A stretch of DNA of 41,235 bases, taken from positions 1 through 41,235 of the forward strand of contig JAGLLT010000043.1 of NCBI GenBank assembly GCA_023140385.1, given 5' to 3'. The DNA comes from Candidatus Omnitrophota bacterium (GTDB lineage: Bacteria > Omnitrophota > Gorgyraeia > JAGLLT01). Below the pieces are notes generated by a model. The model was not told the DNA's origin. It worked only from the letters and a program-made list of their open reading frames with translations, and did no database searches. Positions 33,919 through 40,826 of this stretch are shown here, piece after piece; positions within the stretch are counted from its first letter, which is position 1, and every line of letters starts with the position of its first letter. A program made the position numbers and the translations under genes.

Positions 33919-33980
33919 TCCTAACGAGTTACTGCATCCGATCCCGAATCTTCGGAGCAGGTGAGCCGAATTATTATTTG
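33919..33980 (+). repeat. Degenerate attC site F
   Basis: Left core CTAACGA (33921-33927), stem GATCCCGAATCTTCGGAGC, arm AGGTGAGCCGAA. The right core is eroded to TTATTAT instead of GTTAGAA. Confidence 0.62.
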
Positions 33981-34004
33981 GGAAAAAATAAAAAATAATA
34001 AATG

Positions 34005-34033
34005 TTGCCAAAAGGCACACAATATGGTATATT
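34005..34033 (+). promoter_or_regulatory. Promoter of a toxin-first TA operon
   Basis: TTGCCA (34005-34010), a 17-base spacer and TATATT (34028-34033). TGCC-AAAA-GGCA at the -35 box is a possible operator. The predicted transcript starts at or next to ATG 34040, that is, leaderless. Confidence 0.6.
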
Positions 34034-34039
34034 TTGAAC

Positions 34040-34321
34040 ATGGAAGAGTATTACAAATGGAATAATGAAAAAAACGAATTATTAAAATACTCTCGCAAAA
34101 TCTGCTTTGAACAAATTGCCATGCATATAGATCAAGGGGATCTGATTGACATCATTGGGCACCCAAACCAAAATAGATATCCAAATCAAAAAATGCTGGT
34201 TGTAAAAGTTAATGAATATGTATACTTGGTACCATTTATCAAAGAAGGAAATGTACGCTTTTTAAAAACTATTATACCTAGCCGAAAGGCTACAAAAAAA
34301 TACATAAGAGGTGAAAAATGA
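34040..34321 (+). CDS. Probable toxin of a CopG-type TA pair (BrnT/RelE-like fold suspected)
   Basis: 93 residues from ATG 34040 (TTG 34034 is possible). The N-terminal EYYKWNNEKNELLKYSRKIC and FEQIAMHIDQGDLIDIIGHP recall BrnT-like openings. The middle QKMLVVKVNEYVYLVPFIKE and the end LKTIIPSRKATKKY are typical of a small toxin family regularly paired with CopG-type antitoxins. I infer the toxin role from this pairing and from the four-base overlap with the next gene. No Shine-Dalgarno sequence is seen. Confidence 0.72.
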   Translation: MEEYYKWNNEKNELLKYSRKICFEQIAMHIDQGDLIDIIGHPNQNRYPNQKMLVVKVNEYVYLVPFIKEGNVRFLKTIIPSRKATKKYIRGEK

Positions 34322-34608
34322 AGAAAGGCAAATTGAACAAATACGAACAGGAATTACTGGATTCTTATGAGCGTGGTGAATGGAAATCTATTAAAAACAC
34401 AAAACAAGAAATTAAAAAACACCGAACGTATGCTCGCAGTACTATTGCTAAAAACAAAAGAATAAATATTCGGATATCCTCAAAAGACCTTGAAGATGTT
34501 CAAGTTATAGCATTAGAAGAAGGATTACCATATCAAACTTTAATCGCAAGCGTTATACATAAATTTATTAACGGAAATTTTATAGAAAAAAAGCAGATAA
34601 CGAAGTAA
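34318..34608 (+). CDS. CopG-type antitoxin
   Basis: 96 residues. An N-terminal helical toxin-binding segment (LNKYEQELLDSYERGEW) is followed by a ribbon-helix-helix DNA-binding part: RINIRISSKDLEDVQVIALE and GLPYQTLIASVIHKFING. This domain order (binding segment first, RHH last) is that of the PF12441/BrnA-like group. GAGGTG five bases before ATG 34318 gives it a strong ribosome-binding site, which its leaderless toxin neighbour lacks. The 152 bases after it contain no attC that I can defend. Confidence 0.84.
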   Translation: MKKGKLNKYEQELLDSYERGEWKSIKNTKQEIKKHRTYARSTIAKNKRINIRISSKDLEDVQVIALEEGLPYQTLIASVIHKFINGNFIEKKQITK

Positions 34609-34760
34609 TCCAGCCTGACCTTGTTCCGCCGGAATTATATAATTGCCTAAATCCACAAATCCAAAAATCAGGGGACATAGAATTCCGTTCGAAAAATATA
34701 AAAAGCGACTCATACCGATAAGCATAAAAGGAAATGTTGTGTCTAGAAAGGGAGAATAAA

Positions 34761-35201
34761 ATGAAAACAAAAATTTTAGTATTTCTACTCTGTTCTGTTT
34801 ATTTTGCTTTTACCCAAGTGAACGCGGAAATTGATTCTAAAAAGGTTATAGAAGAAAAAGAATTAACTGCTGTTGAGGCGGCTAAAAGCTGGGTGATACT
34901 CGTGGATGAAGGAAAATATAATAAAAGTTACTTAAAAGCCGCTGATTACTTCAAAAATGCTGTCACAGAAGAGCAGTGGCTGCAAGGAATGACCGCTACC
35001 AGAAACCCTCTTGGAAAAGTTTTATTGAGAGAGCTTAAATCAAAAAAATATATGACAGAATTGCCCGGTGCTCCGGATGGTGAGTATGTGGTAATTCAAT
35101 TTAATACATCTTTTGAAAACAAGAAATCTTCAGTTGAAACAATTACTCAAATGCTTGAAAAAGATGGTACGTGGAAAATGTCAGGATATTTTATAAAGTA
35201 A
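34761..35201 (+). CDS. Exported DUF4019-like protein
   Basis: 146 residues. Signal peptide MKTKILVFLLCSVYFAFTQV with cleavage after VNA; GGGAG before ATG 34761 decides the start against an in-frame TTG/ATG at 34734. The mature part (AAKSWVILVDEGKYNKSYLK, WLQGMTATRNPLGKVLLREL, then GEYVVIQFNTSF and DGTWKMSGYFIK) matches the DUF4019 pattern of small secreted alpha-beta proteins. The function is unknown. It forms a single-gene cassette ending at attC G. Confidence 0.82.
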   Translation: MKTKILVFLLCSVYFAFTQVNAEIDSKKVIEEKELTAVEAAKSWVILVDEGKYNKSYLKAADYFKNAVTEEQWLQGMTATRNPLGKVLLRELKSKKYMTELPGAPDGEYVVIQFNTSFENKKSSVETITQMLEKDGTWKMSGYFIK

Positions 35202-35203
35202 AA

Positions 35204-35263
35204 ACATAACTTGCCACTGCACCCGATTCCGAAGTGTTGGAGCGGGTGAATTTGCTGTTATTT
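35204..35263 (+). repeat. attC site G
   Basis: Left core ACATAAC (35204-35210) and right core GTTATTT (35257-35263). Interior ACCCGATTCCGAAGTGTTGG and AGCGGGTGAATTTGC form the stem and arm. Confidence 0.76.
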
Positions 35264-35271
35264 CAAAACAC

Positions 35272-35300
35272 TTGACAAATGTATATATGTGGTATATACT
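35272..35300 (+). promoter_or_regulatory. Promoter and palindromic operator of the BrnT operon
   Basis: TTGACA (35272-35277), a 17-base spacer and TATACT (35295-35300). The inverted repeat GTATATA-TGTGG-TATATAC (35281-35299) overlaps the -10 box, a natural site for antitoxin repression. Transcription would start about three bases before ATG 35310. Confidence 0.84.
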
Positions 35301-35309
35301 TAATTTATA

Positions 35310-35621
35310 ATGAATAATTACAAAATATTGCAGAAATGTGTTGGTTTCGAATGGGATCAACATAATGCTAAAAAGAATTGGGAAAAGCATAAAGTAACAC
35401 CGGCTGAATGCGAACAATTTTTTTTCAATAGGCCATTGATTGTTATTGATGATACAAAACATTCTCAATCTGAAAGGCGATTTTACGCGTTAGGAAAAAC
35501 TGATTTACGCCGGAGATTATTTATTGCATTTACCATCAGAAACAATTCAATTCGAATAATATCCGCGAGGAATATGAATAAAAAAGAAAAAAGGAGCTAT
35601 GAAAAACATGAAGAAAAATAA
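35310..35621 (+). CDS. brnT: BrnT-family RNase toxin
   Basis: 103 residues with the BrnT pattern: FEWDQHNAKKNWEKHKVTPA, FFFNRPLIVIDDTKHSQSER, RFYALGKTDLRRRLFIAFTI, and IRIISARNMNKKEKRSYE. BrnT is a RelE-fold mRNA endonuclease that shuts down translation until neutralised. It lies first in its operon and overlaps the antitoxin gene by 23 bases. No Shine-Dalgarno sequence precedes the start, and the transcript is predicted to be nearly leaderless. Confidence 0.9.
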   Translation: MNNYKILQKCVGFEWDQHNAKKNWEKHKVTPAECEQFFFNRPLIVIDDTKHSQSERRFYALGKTDLRRRLFIAFTIRNNSIRIISARNMNKKEKRSYEKHEEK

Positions 35622-35883
35622 AATACCAAAATTCAGAACCGAGAAAGAGGAAAGAAACTTTTGGAGCTCTCATGACTCTACTGAATATATTGACTGGTCA
35701 AAGGCAAGGAATATCACTCTATCTAATTTAAAACCTTCTGTAAAAAGTATTTCAATCCGTCTTCCGGAAATAATGGTTGAGGAATTGAAATTATTAGCCA
35801 ATAAAAGAGATATCCCGTATCAGTCATTGATGAAAATTTATATTTCGGAAAAAGTGACAGAAGAGCTCCAAAGAATATCATAG
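35599..35883 (+). CDS. brnA: BrnA/CopG-type antitoxin
   Basis: 94 residues. The toxin-binding N-terminus carries the family motif EERNFWSSHDSTEYIDWSKA. The C-terminal ribbon-helix-helix reads SISIRLPEIMVEELKLLANK and DIPYQSLMKIYISEKV. AAGGAG at 35591-35596 serves ATG 35599 or, with better spacing, ATG 35608. It probably binds the palindrome at 35281-35299 as a complex with the toxin. Confidence 0.88.
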   Translation: MKNMKKNKIPKFRTEKEERNFWSSHDSTEYIDWSKARNITLSNLKPSVKSISIRLPEIMVEELKLLANKRDIPYQSLMKIYISEKVTEELQRIS

Positions 35884-35942
35884 ATAACAAAACACTGCAC
35901 TTAACTCTGAACCTTCGGGGCAGGTGAATTCAAACGTTAGAA
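35882..35942 (+). repeat. attC site H
   Basis: Left core AGATAAC (35882-35888) and right core GTTAGAA (35936-35942), with CCTTCGGGGCAGGTGAATTC as stem and arm. The left core touches the antitoxin stop codon. Confidence 0.82.
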
Positions 35943-35979
35943 GAAAATACAAGATGTATAAAAAACAAAGGAGAGATAA

Positions 35980-36222
35980 ATGACGGTTGATATATTGCGT
36001 GGAGTATTAGGATGGTGCGCTGTAATTAATATGGGATTATTGCTATGGTGGTTTTTATTCCTGGTATTTGCTCATGATTGGGTTTATCGCATGCACAGCA
36101 GGTGGTTCAAAATTCCGGTAGAAACATTCGATGCAACTCATTATGCCGGTATAGTTTTTTTTAAAATAGCTATATTTGTTCTCAATATTATTCCGTATTT
36201 CGCGTTACGAATTGTAACATAA
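35980..36222 (+). CDS. DUF6868-like small membrane protein
   Basis: 80 residues. The pattern RGVLGWCAVINMGLLLWWFL, HDWVYRMHSRWFKI, FDATHYAGIVFFKI and NIIPYFALR matches a conserved two- to three-helix membrane protein family (DUF6868) of unknown function that I associate with many Gram-negative genomes. RBS AAAGGAG lies 12 bases before ATG 35980. It is one complete cassette between attC H and attC I. Confidence 0.84.
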   Translation: MTVDILRGVLGWCAVINMGLLLWWFLFLVFAHDWVYRMHSRWFKIPVETFDATHYAGIVFFKIAIFVLNIIPYFALRIVT

Positions 36223-36233
36223 AATATACTGAT

Positions 36234-36296
36234 ATTTAACAATTTAATCAAACAAACCCGAAGTTTCGCGGTCACTATCCCTCCCCGATGTTAGCC
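36234..36296 (+). repeat. attC site I
   Basis: Left core ATTTAAC (36234-36240) and right core GTTAGCC (36290-36296). The interior has CCCGAAGTTTCGCGG as the apical stem. Confidence 0.74.
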
Positions 36297-36319
36297 GCCA
36301 ACCACTAAAAGGAAGTATA

Positions 36320-36694
36320 ATGAAATTTTGCACAGTTATTAACTGTATGGATGGGCGTGTTCAGATACCTGTGATTAACTATCTGCGCGACCGGTTCAAC
36401 GTGGATTATGTCGATTCTATCACTGAGCCGGGGCCAAATCTAATTCTGGCAGAAAATAACAATAAAGCATTGACAGAGTCTATTCTTGCGCGACTCAAGA
36501 TTTCAATTGAAAATCACCGGTCTATTGGAGTCGCGATTGCGGGGCACTATGATTGTGCCGGGAATCCGGCGCCGAAAGAAGAGCAAGTTGCGCATATTAG
36601 GAAAGCGATTGAGTTTCTTCGTCAACGATATGGGGAAATTGAAATTATCGGGTTATGGGTTGATGAAAATTGGAAAGTAAATGAAGTCATATGA
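36320..36694 (+). CDS. Small beta-carbonic-anhydrase-like protein (Pro_CA_2 type)
   Basis: 124 residues. The zinc ligands of beta-carbonic anhydrases are visible as C-x-D-x-R (NCMDGR, residues 9-13) and H-x2-C (GHYDCAGNP). The family region SITEPGPNLILAE and the end IIGLWVDENWKVNEV are also conserved. It lacks the long N-terminal arm and C-terminal part of standard enzymes (about 200 residues), so activity is uncertain. Hydration of CO2 to bicarbonate is the family reaction, and bicarbonate is a CarB substrate. AAAGGAAG precedes ATG 36320. It is the last cassette gene; a doubtful attC remnant follows at about 36705-36752. Confidence 0.82.
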   Translation: MKFCTVINCMDGRVQIPVINYLRDRFNVDYVDSITEPGPNLILAENNNKALTESILARLKISIENHRSIGVAIAGHYDCAGNPAPKEEQVAHIRKAIEFLRQRYGEIEIIGLWVDENWKVNEVI

Positions 36695-36791
36695 AAGAAA
36701 AAGGTGACTAAGCGGGCCGCGGCCGCATATACCGATACAGCGGTTATATCTAAATCCGCCTATCTTGATGGTATGTTTTTTTATAAATAGC

Positions 36792-36820
36792 TTGACCTTA
36801 TCCGTATAGCCAAATATAAT
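36792..36820 (+). promoter_or_regulatory. Sigma-70 promoter of the second glnA, with flanking inverted repeat
   Basis: TTGACC (36792-36797), a 17-base spacer and TATAAT (36815-36820). GTATAGCC in the spacer (36804-36811) is the exact complement of GGCTATAC (36848-36855) downstream of the predicted start, a possible pair of repressor half-sites. No ANTAR-like hairpins or terminator are seen here. The rest of the 188-base gap holds a GC-rich GCGGGCCGCGGCCGC stretch (36713-36727). Confidence 0.72.
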
Positions 36821-36882
36821 ATAAACTTAAATAATATTGTGTTTATAGGCTATACCAACCTTACTAAAAAAAGGGGGTATGT

Positions 36883-38316
36883 ATGTTTAAGAAGACTGAA
36901 GATGTACGCAGCTTTATTAAGAAAAATGATATACGAATGGTTGATTTAAAATTTGCCGACCTTTGCGGCAAGCTTTATCATATCACCATTCCTGCCAAGA
37001 ACTTTTCCACTAAAACGGTAAAAGAGGGCATTGGTTTTGACGGTTCAAGCATAGGTTTTAAGGCAATTGAGTGCGGAGATATGTGCGCTATGCCCGATCT
37101 TGCGACTGGCGCCCTTGATCCTTTCTGGGATACTCCCACTTTAAGTTTTATGTGCAATTCAGTTGAAGCTGATACAAAAGCTGAGTTTCGCATGGATCCC
37201 AGAACGATTGCCCAAAAAGCGGAGAACTATCTTAAAAAGAGCGGCATTGCCGATACGGCTTATTTCGGGCCGGAATTTGAATTTTATATTTTTGATAAAG
37301 TCATCTTGGAAAATGAACCCTGCGCCACATCCTTTAAAATTATATGCGAAGAGTCCATTGCAGGCAGAGAAAAAGGTATAGTGCCGTCTCCCGGACATAA
37401 GATGCTGCATAAGCAGGGTTATCACCAGGCTCCTCCTCTGGACGCGTTTTATAATACAAGAGCTAATATTGTAGAAGAGATTGAAAAATACGGCATAAGC
37501 GTTCATTATCATCATCACGAAGTAGGCGCGCCGGGCCAGTCGGAGATTGAAATTGATTTAAGGCCTCTATGTGAAGTTGCCGATAACACTATGGCTATTA
37601 AGTATATTGTTAAAAATATGGCTGAAAAATTAGGCAAAGTAGTCACTTTTATGCCTAAGCCACTTTATGGGGAAGCTGGAAGCGGTATGCATGTACACCA
37701 GTTTCTTAAGAAAAACGGGAAAAATGTTTTCTATGACAAAAAAGGGAAGTACGCGAATTTAAGCAAGACAGCCCTTTATTACATTGGCGGCATATTGAAA
37801 CATGGAAGGGCGTTAACGGCGTTGACTAATCCCAGCACTAACTCTTTTAAAAGGCTGGTACCCGGCTATGAAGCGCCGGTAAATCTATTTTTCTCTCTGG
37901 CCAACAGAAGCGCCGCAATTAGGATACCCAAGTATGCCATTAAAGAAGCTGATAAAAGGCTGGAATACCGCCCGCCCGATTTTACCTGTAATATTTATTA
38001 CTGCCTGGCCGCTCTTTTAATGGCCGGAATAGACGGTGTCAAGAATAAAATAGATCCGACAAAAAATCACTGCGGCCCTTACGACATAGACATTTTCAAC
38101 GCGCCGGAAAGTATAAAGAACAAAATAGTTCCTTTGCCGGTTTCCCTGGAGGAGTCGCTGGAAGCCCTCAAAAAAGATTACGAGTTTCTTCTTAAGGGGG
38201 ATGTGTTTAGTGAGGACTTAATTAAGAGTTGGATTGATAAAAAAATGACAGATGAAGCGGACGCTATAAGAAATAGGCCGCATCCTTATGAGTTTCAGCT
38301 TTATTTTGGCGTTTGA
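36883..38316 (+). CDS. glnA: Glutamine synthetase, type I (long form, second copy)
   Basis: 477 residues, similar in length to beta-type GSI. Motifs: GFDGSSIGFKAIE at about 51, YFGPEFEFYIFD, the insertion-bearing region NEPCATSFKIICEESIAGRE, YHHHEVGAPGQSEIEIDLRP, GSGMHVHQFL, and NSFKRLVPGYEAPVNLFFS. The place of the adenylylated loop reads GPYDIDIFNAPES, which has a tyrosine but not the usual NLYDLPPEE, so GlnE control is unclear. It differs strongly from the 443-residue enzyme at 3840 and has a different promoter design, so the two probably work under different nitrogen conditions. Ribosome-binding GGGGG lies before ATG 36883. Confidence 0.95.
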   Translation: MFKKTEDVRSFIKKNDIRMVDLKFADLCGKLYHITIPAKNFSTKTVKEGIGFDGSSIGFKAIECGDMCAMPDLATGALDPFWDTPTLSFMCNSVEADTKAEFRMDPRTIAQKAENYLKKSGIADTAYFGPEFEFYIFDKVILENEPCATSFKIICEESIAGREKGIVPSPGHKMLHKQGYHQAPPLDAFYNTRANIVEEIEKYGISVHYHHHEVGAPGQSEIEIDLRPLCEVADNTMAIKYIVKNMAEKLGKVVTFMPKPLYGEAGSGMHVHQFLKKNGKNVFYDKKGKYANLSKTALYYIGGILKHGRALTALTNPSTNSFKRLVPGYEAPVNLFFSLANRSAAIRIPKYAIKEADKRLEYRPPDFTCNIYYCLAALLMAGIDGVKNKIDPTKNHCGPYDIDIFNAPESIKNKIVPLPVSLEESLEALKKDYEFLLKGDVFSEDLIKSWIDKKMTDEADAIRNRPHPYEFQLYFGV

Positions 38317-38331
38317 TTTTTAGGGAAAGCA

Positions 38332-39117
38332 ATGTCCAATACGAAATACAAATATATATACGGGCCTGTTTCCTCCTGGAGGCTGGGTAGTTCGCTGGGG
38401 ATAGACCTGCTCTCGCAAGACAGGAAAATCTGTACCTTTAACTGTCTTTATTGCCAGCTGGGGGGCTTTGAAGAGTACACAAACCAAAGAAAGGCCTATG
38501 TACCTACAAAAGACGTAATGGCTGAAATAAAGTCTTTGCCTGATGTTAAGATAGACTACTTTACCTTTTCAGGCCGGGGAGAGCCAACCCTGGCAAAGAA
38601 CCTGGGAGAAGCGATTAACGAGCTGAGGAAGATAAGAAAAGAACAGATAGCCGTTTTAACTAACTCAACCCTGCTTCAGAATGAAGAGGTAAGAAAAGAA
38701 CTGGCTCTGGCTGACTACGTAGCCTTAAAATTGGATGCCTGTTCGCAGGCAACTCTTGAAAGCATTAATAAACCGGCGCCAGAGATAAAGTTTGATGAAT
38801 TACTCGAAAGTATAAAGATTTTTCGGAATAACTTTTCAGGCACGACTGCTTTACAGATGATGTTTGTTGACGAAAACGAAGGCTATGCCGAGAAGTTTGT
38901 AGAGTTAGCCCGGGAGATTGCTCCTGATGAGGTCCAGATAAACACGCCCCTGAGGGCCTGCAGAGTGAAGCCTCTATCGAAAGAGAAGTTGCACCGGATA
39001 AAGGAGCTTTTTTCTTCTTTGCCAATGGAGATAAAGTGCGTATATGAAGCTGAGCGGAAAGAGGCTGCCGTTATTTCTAAAGAGGATACGTTGAAGAGGA
39101 GAGGCTGTACGAATTAA
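38332..39117 (+). CDS. Radical SAM protein (COG0731-like)
   Basis: 261 residues. The SAM-binding cluster motif is CTFNCLYCQLGG (C-x3-C-x2-C, about 34-45). Further family signs are IYGPVSSWRLGSSLGIDLL at the start, FTFSGRGEPTLAKNLGEAI, VLTNSTLL and LKLDACSQATLESINKP. This group includes wyosine-synthesis-like enzymes and many uncharacterised proteins, so the reaction is unknown. It starts 15 bases after glnA and begins a run of closely spaced genes. Confidence 0.9.
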   Translation: MSNTKYKYIYGPVSSWRLGSSLGIDLLSQDRKICTFNCLYCQLGGFEEYTNQRKAYVPTKDVMAEIKSLPDVKIDYFTFSGRGEPTLAKNLGEAINELRKIRKEQIAVLTNSTLLQNEEVRKELALADYVALKLDACSQATLESINKPAPEIKFDELLESIKIFRNNFSGTTALQMMFVDENEGYAEKFVELAREIAPDEVQINTPLRACRVKPLSKEKLHRIKELFSSLPMEIKCVYEAERKEAAVISKEDTLKRRGCTN

Positions 39118-39144
39118 CCGGACATATGAAAACAGGGGGTTTTT

Positions 39145-39357
39145 ATGGCAGAGTGTAAAATAGAGGAAAATAAATCCAGATGTAACTGCACCTATGAACC
39201 CTGTTCAAGAAAGGGTATGTGCTGTGAATGCATCAGTTATCATCGCGAGAGCGGACAGCTTCCGGCCTGTCTTTTTCCAAATGATGTAGAAAGGTCGTAC
39301 GACCGCTCAATCGAAAACTTTATCCGGGTTTACAAGGAGAGAGGCAGATGGTGGTAA
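39145..39357 (+). CDS. Cysteine-rich DUF6485-like protein
   Basis: 70 residues with nine cysteines: [20 protein letters not shown] is the core, and the conserved end [20 protein letters not shown] follows. The pattern suggests a bound metal or Fe-S cluster. The function of the family is unknown. It overlaps the next gene by ten bases, and AGGGGG lies before ATG 39145. Confidence 0.84.
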   Translation: MAECKIEENKSRCNCTYEPCSRKGMCCECISYHRESGQLPACLFPNDVERSYDRSIENFIRVYKERGRWW

Positions 39358-40124
39358 AAGAAGTGGAAAAGAGGAAAGAGATAGCTGTCAAGGCGGCTCT
39401 TGAGGCCGGTAAGATGCTTAAGGAAAACTTTGGCAGGATTTCCGGCATAAAAACCAAGTCCGACAGAAATCTTGTTACCGATCTTGACTTAAAGGCTGAT
39501 GAAATTATTACGAACATAATCAAAAAGGCCTTTAAGGATGATAATATTCTCTCTGAAGAAAGAGATATACCGGAGTTGACCGCCGAGTATACCTGGATTA
39601 TTGACCCCATAGACGGAACTCATAACTTCATTCGCAGTATTGATATTTTTGGTGTTTCGGTTGGTGTAGCTCAGGGCGATAAGGTAATAGCCGGGGTTAT
39701 ATATATGCCTATCAGCGGCGAACTTTATTCTGCCGTAAAGGGTAAGAGCGCGTACTGTAACGGCAATGAAATCAATGTTTCCAACAAAGACCTGAGCAGT
39801 TCAACTTTAATTTTTGATTCTACTATACATTATAACAGAGACGCAATGCTTACGAGCCTCGGAAGCCTGGCGGATAAGGTTTTTAATGTCAGGATGCTGG
39901 GTTCGACAGTTAGGGGATTAGGTTATGTCGCGGATGGCAAGGCGGATTTAGAAGTTGAATACAACGATAAAGTTTGGGATTTCGCCGCCGGCTTGCTTAT
40001 TATTGAAGAAGCGGGTGGCAAGGTGACGGATTTAGAGGGTAAAGAGTGGAATATTAAAACGCAAGGTTACGTTGCTTCAAACGGTGTCATGCATGATGAA
40101 GTTATCAGAATAATAAACGGTTAA
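39348..40124 (+). CDS. Inositol-monophosphatase-family phosphatase (SuhB-like)
   Basis: 258 residues. Mg2+-dependent phosphatase motifs are in order: the SEE acidic pair in [10 protein letters not shown] (about 69), [12 protein letters not shown] (about 85), and [15 protein letters not shown] (about 205). Family members act on inositol phosphates, fructose 1,6-bisphosphate or PAP; the substrate here is not readable. RBS AAGGAGAG lies inside the previous gene before ATG 39348. Confidence 0.93.
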   Translation: MVVKEVEKRKEIAVKAALEAGKMLKENFGRISGIKTKSDRNLVTDLDLKADEIITNIIKKAFKDDNILSEERDIPELTAEYTWIIDPIDGTHNFIRSIDIFGVSVGVAQGDKVIAGVIYMPISGELYSAVKGKSAYCNGNEINVSNKDLSSSTLIFDSTIHYNRDAMLTSLGSLADKVFNVRMLGSTVRGLGYVADGKADLEVEYNDKVWDFAAGLLIIEEAGGKVTDLEGKEWNIKTQGYVASNGVMHDEVIRIING

Positions 40125-40133
40125 TAGCCTTTA

Positions 40134-40811
40134 ATGGATAATAATATAAAAAGTAACTTCCGGCAGGTAAAGACATCGGTACCGTCTAATATTAATATAG
40201 TTGTAGCGGCGAAGACGCGCGGTGTAGAGGAAGTAAGGGCGGTTATTGAAGCCGGCGCTTCTATTATAGGTGAAAATTACGTTCAGGAGGCCAATCAAAT
40301 AAATGAAGTGTTAGGCGAGTTGGCTATTGATGTTAAATGGCACATGATAGGACACCTGCAGACCAATAAAGTTAAGGCCGCGGTTAAGATATTTGATATG
40401 ATAGAAACGCTTGACTCTGTAAAACTGGCTCAGGAAATAGATAAAAGATGCCGGGAGATAAACAAGGTAATGCCGGTATTGGTTGAAATAAATACTGCCC
40501 GGGAGAGTCAAAAAACGGGTATTTTTCCCCAGGAGTGTCCTGAATTCATAAAGAGCGTCAGCGGATTTTTAAATATCAGGGTAATGGGGTTGATGACAAT
40601 GGGGCCGCAGTTTGGAGACCCTGAAGAGGCCAGAAAGTACTTTAAAGAGGCAAAGGCCGTTTTTGATAAAATAAAAGAAATTGATTTTCCAAATGTTAAT
40701 ATGGAGTATCTTTCTATGGGGATGAGTAATACTTACCGCGTGGCCATAGAAGAAGGAAGCAATATGATAAGGCCGGGAACAATAATATTCGGCAAAAGAG
40801 AAAACGAATAA
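40134..40811 (+). CDS. YggS-family pyridoxal-phosphate homeostasis protein
   Basis: 225 residues, an alanine-racemase-like barrel without the second domain. The PLP lysine is Lys27 in IVVAAKTRGVE. Other family blocks are IGENYVQEA, WHMIGHLQTNKVK, VEINTARESQKTG, RVMGLMTMGP, LSMGMSNTYRVAIEEGSNMI and RPGTIIFG. It binds PLP and maintains cofactor balance; no catalytic activity is established for the family. The weak start region gives ATG 40134, ten bases after the phosphatase gene. Confidence 0.95.
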   Translation: MDNNIKSNFRQVKTSVPSNINIVVAAKTRGVEEVRAVIEAGASIIGENYVQEANQINEVLGELAIDVKWHMIGHLQTNKVKAAVKIFDMIETLDSVKLAQEIDKRCREINKVMPVLVEINTARESQKTGIFPQECPEFIKSVSGFLNIRVMGLMTMGPQFGDPEEARKYFKEAKAVFDKIKEIDFPNVNMEYLSMGMSNTYRVAIEEGSNMIRPGTIIFGKRENE

Positions 40812-40826
40812 AAAAGAAAGGTTATA

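Noticed and set aside
36705-36752. A tenth attC after the carbonic anhydrase gene (CTAAG ... GGTTATAT)
   Set aside because: Cores are only loosely complementary and the GC-rich interior is unlike the other sites; left as a doubtful remnant.
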